From: Aerophototrophica crusticola | Lineage (GTDB): Bacteria; Pseudomonadota; Alphaproteobacteria; Azospirillales; Azospirillaceae | Direction: 5' to 3' | Length of the DNA stretch: 64,000 bases | Assembly: GCA_001939945.1 (NCBI GenBank) | Contig: MOEB01000020.1 | Location: forward strand, 26,873-90,872 | Shown here: positions 16,452-23,231 of the stretch, in pieces | How positions within the stretch are numbered: the stretch's first letter is position 1 | Layout: each line of letters opens with the position of its first letter | Notes under the pieces: model-generated | What the model was told of the DNA's origin: nothing | Databases searched by the model: none | The model's input: only the letters and a program-made list of their open reading frames with translations | Translations under genes and position numbers: made by a program

Positions 16452-18902
16452 ATGCTAAGCCACTATGCGAGCATCACGCTGCGGACCCTGGCCCGGCACA
16501 GGCTCTATGCCGCCATCAACCTGTTCGGCCTGGCGGTCGGGCTGGCGGCGGCGCTGCTGATCCTGGTCTATGTCCGGCATGAGACCTCATACGAGCGGCA
16601 CTTCCCCGACCTGGACCGCATCTTCCGCATCGGCGAGGACTCCGCCGACCCGGCGCGCCAGGGGCCTGTGCGCTTCACCTTCGTCTCCCAGCCCATGGCG
16701 GACCTGATCCGCAGCCAGAAGGACAGCCTGGGCGTGGAGGCGGTGACGCGGGTGGAGCCGGGCCGGCCGGCCCTGACCCGCGGCGACAACCCGCTTTATC
16801 AGGACGTGGCCTATGTGGACCCGGACTTCCTGCGCATCTTCCGCTTCCGGTTCGTGGCAGGGGACCCGGAAACGGCGCTGGCCACCCCTGACAGCCTGGT
16901 CCTGTCCGAGACGGCGGCCCGCAAGTTCTTCGGTGACGAGGACCCGCTGGGCCGCACCCTGACCAGCAGCCGCGGCACGGCCTTCCGCGTCACCGCCGTG
17001 ATCGCCGAGCCCGAGGGGCCCAGCGCCGTCTGGTTTGAGGCGCTGATGTCCACCGCCGCCCCCGGCTTCGGCGCGCCGCTCTGGATCAACAGCAATGGCC
17101 CGGTCTATGTACTCACCAAGCTAGGCGTCACGGCGGCGGACCTCCGGCAACGGCTGGAGGCCGTGGTCATCCCCCTGATCCCCCAGGACGTGCGCGACGA
17201 CTCCAACGGCATCAGGCTGACGCCGGAGCCCATGGCCGACACCCACCTGCATTCCGGGCGCTGGGACAGCCTGACGGAGCCGCCCGCCAGCGCCGGCACC
17301 GTGTATGCCATGGCGGGCATCGCCCTGCTGCTGCTGGGCATGGCGGCCATCAACTACACGAACCTCGCCACCGCCCGGGCCAGCCTGCGCACGCGGGAGG
17401 TGGGCCTGCGCAAGACCGTCGGCGCCAAGCGGCGACAGCTCATCCTGCAGTTCCTGGGGGAGTCCGTCATCGTCGCCGCGGGCGGGCTGGTGCTGGCCCT
17501 GGTCCTGACGGAGATCCTGGCCCCCGGCTTTGCCGACCTGGTGGGGATACGCCTCTATGTCAGCCCCTGGTCGGACCTGCCGCTGATGGCCGGCGCGGTG
17601 CTGCTGACCCTGGGCGTGGGCATCGCCGGCGGGGCCTACCCGGCCTTCTTCCTGTCCGGCATCCGCCCGGCTGCCGTGCTGCGGGCGGGCAAGGGTGGGG
17701 TGGGGAGCGCCGGCCGGCTGCGGGCCTTCCTGGTGGTGGTGCAGTTCTCCGCCGCCGTCGCCTTGGCGGCCGCGACCCTGGTGGTCCTGCAACAGACGCT
17801 GCACGCCGCCTCCGCCGACCTGGGGTTCGACAAGGAGAACCGCGTCGTCCTGCGCGGCATCGGCCATCCCGACGTGCGGCCCCGGCTGGACGCGCTGAGG
17901 GCGGAACTGCTGCGCATCCCGGGTGTCCAGGCCGCCTCCGCCTCCTGGATGGTGCCCGGCGGGCAGGGCAACCAGAGCCGGGACATCAACCGCCCCGGCG
18001 CGCCGGAGGCCGACCGGGTGAACGCGGAGATCTACCGGGCCGAGCATGACTTCCTGTCGGTCCTGGGCGTCCGCATGGTCGCCGGCCGGGGCTTCGACCC
18101 GGCGCGGGCGGAGGATGAGATGCGCTTCGCCGAGGGGGCGGAGGGCACGCGCACCTTCAGCACCATCCTTAACGCCACCGCCGTGCGGCAGTTGGGTTTC
18201 CCCTCGCCAGAGGCCGCCATCGGCCAGTTGGTGACCACCAGCGACGACACGCCGGTGCCCACCCAGCTCCGCGTCATCGGGGTGGTGGAAGATTTCCGGT
18301 CCCGCAACGCCCGCAACGCGCTGCGTCCCATGCACTTCGTCTATGGCGACCTGCAGTACAGCTACAATTTCCTGCTGCTGAAGCTCAGCCCCGGGGCGGA
18401 CGTGCCCAAGGTGCTGGCCCAGGTGGATGCCGTCTGGCGGTCCATGTTCCCCCGCATCCCCGTGGCCCGCGGCTTCCTGGACCAGTCCATCGAGCGGATG
18501 TATGAGCGGGAATGGCGCATCGCGGGGGTGCTGGGTGCCTTCGCCGGCCTGACCATCGCCATCGCCTGCCTGGGCCTTTACGCCCTGGCCGCCTTCGAGG
18601 CGGAGCGGCGGACGAAGGAGATCGGGGTGCGCAAGGTGCTGGGGGCGGGGGTGATGGACATCGTCCGCCTGCTGGTCTGGAACTTCTCCCGCCCCGTGCT
18701 GATGGCGAACCTGGTGGCCTGGCCCTTGGCTTGGCTGGCCATGAGCCGCTGGCTGGCGGACTTCGCGTTCCGCATCGATCTGGGCCCGTCGCCCTTCCTG
18801 GCCGCCGGCCTTGGCTCCCTCGCCATCGCCTGGGTGACGGTGGCCGGCCATGCCGCCCGGGTGGCGCGGGAACGGCCGGTGCGGGCCCTGCGCTACGAAT
18901 GA
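16452..18902 (+). CDS. MacB/FtsX-type ABC exporter permease (1 of 3)
   Basis: An 816-residue permease with MacB-like periplasmic regions. A first span at about 19-41 (AINLFGLAVGLAAALLILVYV) is followed by a periplasmic domain, spans at about 286-306, 335-360 and 375-400, a second half starting near 425, another large periplasmic domain and three more spans after 690. It ends VRALRYE, as do the other two permeases. There is no ATPase domain; the ATPase encoded at 22503 is the likely partner. The ATG at 16452 follows GGAGCGGAGGGG. A sigma-54 promoter lies directly upstream, and a peroxidase gene converges downstream. Confidence 0.88.
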   Translation: MLSHYASITLRTLARHRLYAAINLFGLAVGLAAALLILVYVRHETSYERHFPDLDRIFRIGEDSADPARQGPVRFTFVSQPMADLIRSQKDSLGVEAVTRVEPGRPALTRGDNPLYQDVAYVDPDFLRIFRFRFVAGDPETALATPDSLVLSETAARKFFGDEDPLGRTLTSSRGTAFRVTAVIAEPEGPSAVWFEALMSTAAPGFGAPLWINSNGPVYVLTKLGVTAADLRQRLEAVVIPLIPQDVRDDSNGIRLTPEPMADTHLHSGRWDSLTEPPASAGTVYAMAGIALLLLGMAAINYTNLATARASLRTREVGLRKTVGAKRRQLILQFLGESVIVAAGGLVLALVLTEILAPGFADLVGIRLYVSPWSDLPLMAGAVLLTLGVGIAGGAYPAFFLSGIRPAAVLRAGKGGVGSAGRLRAFLVVVQFSAAVALAAATLVVLQQTLHAASADLGFDKENRVVLRGIGHPDVRPRLDALRAELLRIPGVQAASASWMVPGGQGNQSRDINRPGAPEADRVNAEIYRAEHDFLSVLGVRMVAGRGFDPARAEDEMRFAEGAEGTRTFSTILNATAVRQLGFPSPEAAIGQLVTTSDDTPVPTQLRVIGVVEDFRSRNARNALRPMHFVYGDLQYSYNFLLLKLSPGADVPKVLAQVDAVWRSMFPRIPVARGFLDQSIERMYEREWRIAGVLGAFAGLTIAIACLGLYALAAFEAERRTKEIGVRKVLGAGVMDIVRLLVWNFSRPVLMANLVAWPLAWLAMSRWLADFAFRIDLGPSPFLAAGLGSLAIAWVTVAGHAARVARERPVRALRYE

Positions 18903-18914
18903 CCGGGAAAAGGG

Positions 18915-18944
18915 GGCGGTGCCGCCGACCCACGTGGCACCGCC
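18915..18944. terminator. Hairpin between the first permease and the peroxidase genes
   Basis: A perfect 9-bp stem, GGCGGTGCC paired with GGCACCGCC. A short CCCCTTTTCC follows it on the minus strand, so it could end peroxidase transcripts; for the plus strand no T-run is seen. Probably serves the convergent gene ends. Confidence 0.5.
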
Positions 18945-19059
18945 AGGTTGGGAGGATCAAGGGCGTGTCCACGCTTGGCGTAAACACACCCCGGCGGCGA
19001 CCGCCGCCGCGCCCGCCCCGACCGCCCCTGAGCCGGGGGCGACCGGGGAACTGAAAGGG

Positions 19060-20517
19060 TCAGTCCGCGTCGTTGGGCCCGCGCCCCCGGTTGGGCCAGA
19101 CGGTGGCGCAGATGCCCGCCAGGGTCTCAAGCCCCGGTTCCGGGGTGAAGGGCTGGTTCAGGATGGAGTTCTCGTCGTGCAGCAGCAGCCCGACGAAGGT
19201 CTCCGCCAGGATGTAGGCGCCGGTCCCGGCCAGACGCTTGCCGCCGCCCACCACCTCCGCCTCGCGCAGGACATAGTACCAGAGCGGGGTATGGGCCTCG
19301 ATCTCCTCCCGCACGGCCGGGTCCAGGGTCTCCAGGCCCAACTGGTCGTTTGACAGCGGCACCGCCCCGATGGCGCGGGCCACGGCTTGGCCGCTGGGCA
19401 GGCAGGCGGCCCGGCCCCGCAACAGGTTGCGGGTCGCCAGCACGGGTTCCGTGCCGTCCGGGATCCCGGGGGGCTTCAGGTTCGCCAGGGCCCCCGCCAG
19501 CTTCGCGTCGAACCGCCGGCTGAAGTTGCGGGGGACGGTGGGCTCGTCCCCCGACAACTCGGACAGCTCGAAGAAGAAGTCCCAGTTGATCCGGGCATCC
19601 TCCGTGATGGGATGGCTGCCGTTCAGGTCCAGGTCGCCGGGCACGAACAGCCGGCGTCCCCGCGGCTGCCCACCAGTGCCCATGTTCAGGCTGTACCCGC
19701 CTCGGACCTGCGAATGCCCGAACCGGAAGGCGGCGAAGGCGAACTCCACCGGCATGATCAGCTTGGTCGGGCATTGCGAGACCATGTGCCGGTAGCGCGG
19801 CACGTCCCGCAGCATCGCCGCATCCACCGCTGCCCGCCCGGCGATGCGGGGCAGGTAATCGTTCAGGACCACATGCTGGTAATGCTGCACGGTCTTCCGC
19901 CGGGCCGCCTCATAGCGCGCCAGATCCCCCGCGGCACCCGGCGTGTGGCCGAGGAAGCGGTTGTAGAGCCGCATGAACACCGTGTGCAGCTGGGCGATGA
20001 TCAGGTTCTCGGAATTGCGCGGGTCGCCCAATGTCCGGGACACCGACGGCGACGCGCCCTCCGGCAGGTCGGCGGCGGCGACCTCCTGGGCTGGCGGGCC
20101 GAAGCCGCCCTCACCCAGCCTCAGCCGCAAGGTGGCGGGGTCATAGAGCGGGGCGCTGTCGCTGTAGGCGGGACCCGTGCCGAAGACGGAGTCCAGGTCC
20201 AGCCGGGGCGTGCGGCCATTGTGGACGGTGGAGAAGTCGAACACGCCATCCGGGTCGGGCGGCGTGCCGGCCGACAGGGTGATGTCGTGGTCCACGAACT
20301 GGCCGAAGAAGGTGAAACCTGCGGGCTGGGTGGAATCCAGGTCGGCCGTGGGCGGCCCGGGCGGCTCCACCATGGTCTCGGCCAGCTTCTTCAGCGCCTC
20401 GACGCTGGGCTGGGACCTGTCCTGCTCGAACAGGATGCCGAACGAGGTCGGCGTGTCCCCTGACGCAAGGAAGACATCCTGGCTGCCCTTCTTGGTCACC
20501 GGTATCCCGTGGTGCAT
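19060..20517 (-). CDS. Animal-type heme peroxidase
   Basis: A 485-residue member of the peroxidase-cyclooxygenase superfamily (relatives of myeloperoxidase and peroxidasin). All key residues are visible: distal Gln73/His77 in GQFVDHD, Arg167 and Glu170 in GDPRNSE (the Glu is the heme-ester residue in mammalian enzymes), and proximal His268 with Arg265 in FRFGHS. These pairs keep the myeloperoxidase spacing. Substrate halide or organic donor unknown. No signal peptide is evident from the ATG at 20517, which has AGGGAGAGGGA in front. The gene sits on the opposite strand between the two exporter units, with a 25-bp palindrome upstream that may be its operator. Confidence 0.88.
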   Translation of the reverse strand: MHHGIPVTKKGSQDVFLASGDTPTSFGILFEQDRSQPSVEALKKLAETMVEPPGPPTADLDSTQPAGFTFFGQFVDHDITLSAGTPPDPDGVFDFSTVHNGRTPRLDLDSVFGTGPAYSDSAPLYDPATLRLRLGEGGFGPPAQEVAAADLPEGASPSVSRTLGDPRNSENLIIAQLHTVFMRLYNRFLGHTPGAAGDLARYEAARRKTVQHYQHVVLNDYLPRIAGRAAVDAAMLRDVPRYRHMVSQCPTKLIMPVEFAFAAFRFGHSQVRGGYSLNMGTGGQPRGRRLFVPGDLDLNGSHPITEDARINWDFFFELSELSGDEPTVPRNFSRRFDAKLAGALANLKPPGIPDGTEPVLATRNLLRGRAACLPSGQAVARAIGAVPLSNDQLGLETLDPAVREEIEAHTPLWYYVLREAEVVGGGKRLAGTGAYILAETFVGLLLHDENSILNQPFTPEPGLETLAGICATVWPNRGRGPNDAD

Positions 20518-20624
20518 TTCCCTCTCCCTGTCCCGTATGGATTGTTGTCCACGATCCCTTTTCCTGGCCGCGACTACCGGGGAGTTGACTACGGGTTGTC
20601 GATCACAGACAGGCATCATCACGG

Positions 20625-20649
20625 ACGATATACCGGCTAGGTATATCGT
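20625..20649. promoter_or_regulatory. 25-bp palindrome, candidate repressor operator
   Basis: A perfect inverted repeat, ACGATATACC-GGCTA-GGTATATCGT, AT-rich in an otherwise GC-rich stretch. It lies about 110 bases upstream of the peroxidase ATG and about 200 upstream of the exporter sigma-54 promoter. The form is that of a dimeric repressor site; no cognate regulator is encoded nearby. Confidence 0.6.
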
Positions 20650-20765
20650 ACCGCCATGTTCCCGGCACCGGTTCCGGACCATCCTTCCGCACTGGCGGAT
20701 CGGCGGCGGCCCACCCCCATCCGCGGAAGCGGCGACGCATGTTCCTGTCCGTTATCACCGTCCCA

Positions 20766-20801
20766 AGTGTCCGCCAGCGGACACTGTCCGGATGCGCACA
20801 C
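20766..20801. promoter_or_regulatory. Candidate upstream activator site B (UAS)
   Basis: A perfect palindrome GTGTCCGC-CA-GCGGACAC (20766-20783) overlaps a second one, CGGACA-C-TGTCCG (20777-20789), then GATGCGCACACC. It shares its core and right flank with site A at 16289. It ends 45 bases upstream of the -24 box at 20847, a usual enhancer distance for NtrC-type activators. Confidence 0.75.
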
Positions 20802-20846
20802 CGCCTGATGTCGCAGGCGATGCAGGAATCCCGCGGCTTTCCGGAC

Positions 20847-20861
20847 TGGCACAACCCTTGC
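20847..20861 (+). promoter_or_regulatory. Sigma-54 promoter of the exporter operon
   Basis: TGGCAC-N5-TTGC is a full match to the -24/-12 consensus. Predicted transcription start is about 20873, 48 bases before the microprotein ATG at 20921. Confidence 0.85.
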
Positions 20862-20920
20862 GGATAGGGCGTCGACAGCGGGGGCAGGGGCGCCCCCTTC
20901 GACAACAAGGGATGACGACC

Positions 20921-21064
20921 ATGGCCACGAACCCGGACCCCACCGGCCCCGCCCGCTCCGCCTGGGAGCGGATCGAGGAAATGGTGACCGACGTGAACCC
21001 GGACCTGTGGCTCGCGGGGGCCGTCTTCGCGGTGATCGTGCCATGGCTCAACATCCTCGTCTGA
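20921..21064 (+). CDS. 47-residue single-span membrane microprotein, first gene of the sigma-54 exporter operon
   Basis: A small protein with a polar N-terminal half (MATNPDPTGPARSAWERIEE) and one hydrophobic C-terminal segment (about residues 29-47, LWLAGAVFAVIVPWLNILV). It looks tail-anchored in the inner membrane. It is the first ORF after the sigma-54 promoter, and AGGG lies nine bases before the ATG at 20921; an in-frame ATG at 20912 is too close to that site. The adaptor gene follows after 29 bases. I recognise no family. It could be a regulatory subunit of the exporter, a sensor of it, or a stress-induced small protein; the position is the only evidence for a link. Confidence 0.7.
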   Translation: MATNPDPTGPARSAWERIEEMVTDVNPDLWLAGAVFAVIVPWLNILV

Positions 21065-21093
21065 CCGTCGTCCCGCCAGGAGGGGATGCACCA

Positions 21094-22353
21094 ATGCCTA
21101 TGGACCGTCGGGTCGAGAAGACGACCTGGAAGAAGCATCGCTCGAAGGCCGCGGCGGCGGCCGTCGCCCTGCTCGTGCTGGGGGGCGGCTACGTGGCGTT
21201 CTCAGGCAGCGGCGGGCAGACCGTGCGCATGGCGGCGGAGCGGCTGGCTATCTCCCCCGTCACCGAAGGGACCTTCGAGGACTTCATCCCCGTCCGCGGC
21301 GCGGTGGAACCCCTGACCAGCATCTTCCTGGACAGCGTGGAAGGCGGCCGGGTGGAGCGCCGCTTCGTGGAGGCCGGCCAGATGGTCAAGGCCGGCCAGC
21401 CGCTGGTGGAGTTGTCCAACACCGACCTGCAGCTGGAGGTCATCAGCCGCGAGGCCCAGGTGATTGAGCAGCTGAACCAGCTCCGCACCGTGGAGCTGGG
21501 CCTGGAGACCACCCGCCTGTCCAACCAGCGGGAACTGGTGGAGGTGGAGTACCGCATCACCCAGCTCGGCCGGCAGCTGGACCGCCGCTCCACCCTGGTG
21601 AAGAGCAACGCCGTCTCCCAGGCCCAGTTCGAGGACACCAAGGACGAGTTCGAATACCTGCAACGCCGCCGCACCGTCCTGAAGGAGCAGCAGCAGGTCA
21701 CCGACCGGCTGCGCAGCGAGCAGTTCACCCAGTTGAAGGCCGCCACCACCAAGCTCCAGGACAACCTGGAATTCACCCGCAAGAACCTTGAGAACCTGGT
21801 GGTGAAGGCGCCGGTGGACGGCCAGCTCACCTCCCTTGAGGCGGAGGTCGGCCAGACCAAGCAGCGGGGCGAGCGGCTGGGCCGCATCGACCGGATGGAC
21901 GGCTTCAAGGTCGTGGCCCAGGTGGACGAGTTCTACCTGCCGCGCCTGAACGTGGACCAGACGGCGGAAGTGGGCATCGGCAGCGGCACCTATACCCTGC
22001 GCGTGGCCAAGATCTTCCCGCAGGTGCGCGACGGCACCTTCCGGGTGGACCTGGAATTCCAGGGCGACGCGCCCAAGGACATCCGCCCCGGCCAGACCCT
22101 GCAGCTCCGCCTGCGGCTGGGGGCCAACAGCACGGCCCTGCTTATCCCCAACGGCGCCTTCTACCAGGACACCGGCGGCGACTGGATCTTCGTGGTGGAC
22201 GCCGACGGCAAATACGCCACCAAGCGCCGCGTCCAGCTCGGCCGCCGCAACACCCAGGTCATCGAGGTTCGCGGCGGCCTGGAGAAGGGGGAGCGGGTCA
22301 TCACCTCCGCCTACGGCGACGCCACCAAGATGGACCGCATCCAACTGAATTGA
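21094..22353 (+). CDS. HlyD/MacA-type periplasmic adaptor
   Basis: A 419-residue membrane-fusion protein that links an inner-membrane ABC exporter to the periplasm and probably an outer-membrane channel. An N-terminal anchor (about 19-36) is followed by a split lipoyl domain (GRVERRFVEAGQMVKAGQPL and VVKAPVDGQLTSLEAEVGQ), a long alpha-hairpin coiled coil between them (about 120-235), and a beta-barrel with a C-terminal GLEKGERVI segment. The ATG at 21094 has AGGAGGGG eight bases upstream. It lies between the microprotein and ATPase genes. No TolC-like gene is present in the window. Confidence 0.9.
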   Translation: MPMDRRVEKTTWKKHRSKAAAAAVALLVLGGGYVAFSGSGGQTVRMAAERLAISPVTEGTFEDFIPVRGAVEPLTSIFLDSVEGGRVERRFVEAGQMVKAGQPLVELSNTDLQLEVISREAQVIEQLNQLRTVELGLETTRLSNQRELVEVEYRITQLGRQLDRRSTLVKSNAVSQAQFEDTKDEFEYLQRRRTVLKEQQQVTDRLRSEQFTQLKAATTKLQDNLEFTRKNLENLVVKAPVDGQLTSLEAEVGQTKQRGERLGRIDRMDGFKVVAQVDEFYLPRLNVDQTAEVGIGSGTYTLRVAKIFPQVRDGTFRVDLEFQGDAPKDIRPGQTLQLRLRLGANSTALLIPNGAFYQDTGGDWIFVVDADGKYATKRRVQLGRRNTQVIEVRGGLEKGERVITSAYGDATKMDRIQLN

Positions 22354-22362
22354 CGAATTTGC

Positions 22363-22398
22363 CCCTCTCCCCACCGGGGAGAGGGTCGGGGTGAGGGG
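22363..22398. repeat. CCCTCTCC hairpin, family R2, inside the exporter operon
   Basis: A 10-bp stem, CCCTCTCCCC / GGGGAGAGGG, with a 3-nt loop (22363-22385) is followed by TCGGGGTGAGGGG. It lies between the adaptor stop and the ATPase start. A related hairpin with a GGTGAGGG tail is at 38559. Confidence 0.7.
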
Positions 22399-22502
22399 GT
22401 GCCGGGAGCAGGCCGATGGCCACAACCCCGACACCAAGCGCAGATGCAACGATGTCGGGGTTCCCGATGGTCACCCCGACCTACGACAGGGAAACCAACC
22501 AC

Positions 22503-23183
22503 ATGCTGAAGCTCGTCAACCTGACCAAGGTCTACCGGACGGAAGAGGTGGAGACCACCGCCCTCAATTCCGTGAACATCCACGTCAAGGACGGGGAATT
22601 CGTGGCCATCATGGGCCCGTCCGGCTGCGGCAAGTCCTCGCTGCTGAACATCATCGGCATGTTGGACAACCCCAGCTCCGGCGAATACTGGTTCGCGGGG
22701 GAGGACGTGGCCGGCTATGGCGAGCGCAAGCTGGCCGACATCCGCAAGCGCAACATCGGCTTCATCTTCCAGAGCTTCAACCTGATCGATGAGCTGACGG
22801 TCTTCGAGAACGTGGAGCTGGCGCTGCTCTACCACGACATCCCGGCGCGCGAGCGCAAGGAGCGGGTGAAGGAGGCGCTGGAGAAGGTGCGCATCAGCCA
22901 CCGCGAGGGCCACCTGCCGCAGCAGCTTTCCGGCGGCCAGCAGCAGCGCGTCGCCATCGCCCGCGCCGTCGTCTCCCGTCCCAAGATGCTGCTGGCGGAC
23001 GAGCCCACCGGCAACCTGGACAGCGCCAACGGCGACGAGGTCATGCGCATGCTGACCGACCTGAACGGGGAGGGGACCACCATCGTCATGGTCACCCACT
23101 CCATGCCCCACGCCCAGTATGCCCGCCGCATCATCAACCTGTTCGACGGACAGGTGGTGGCCGAGAACCTGCGCGCGGCGTGA
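22503..23183 (+). CDS. MacB/LolD-type ABC transporter ATPase
   Basis: A 226-residue ATPase. Walker A GPSGCGKS is at 38-45, Q-loop FQSFNLID near 90, signature LSGGQQQR from about 143, Walker B LLADEPTGNLD near 163-172 and the H-loop in MVTHSM. The LDS/GNLD form is that of lipoprotein and macrolide exporters. It probably serves all three FtsX permeases. Start choice: the ATG at 22503 begins the conserved domain; in-frame ATGs at 22416 and 22467 would add an unconserved N-terminus. It precedes the second permease by 48 bases. Confidence 0.92.
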   Translation: MLKLVNLTKVYRTEEVETTALNSVNIHVKDGEFVAIMGPSGCGKSSLLNIIGMLDNPSSGEYWFAGEDVAGYGERKLADIRKRNIGFIFQSFNLIDELTVFENVELALLYHDIPARERKERVKEALEKVRISHREGHLPQQLSGGQQQRVAIARAVVSRPKMLLADEPTGNLDSANGDEVMRMLTDLNGEGTTIVMVTHSMPHAQYARRIINLFDGQVVAENLRAA

Positions 23184-23231
23184 CGCGGCCAAGAAGCTGA
23201 CAAGAAGCCGACCATCGGCCGGAGAAGACCC

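Larger units (their letters stand above)
20518..20920. other. Divergent regulatory region between peroxidase and exporter operon
   Basis: This 403-base gap contains no gene I can support. From left to right it holds a 25-bp palindrome (20625), an activator-like site (20766) and a perfect sigma-54 promoter (20847). It separates the minus-strand peroxidase gene from the plus-strand exporter operon. Confidence 0.7.
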
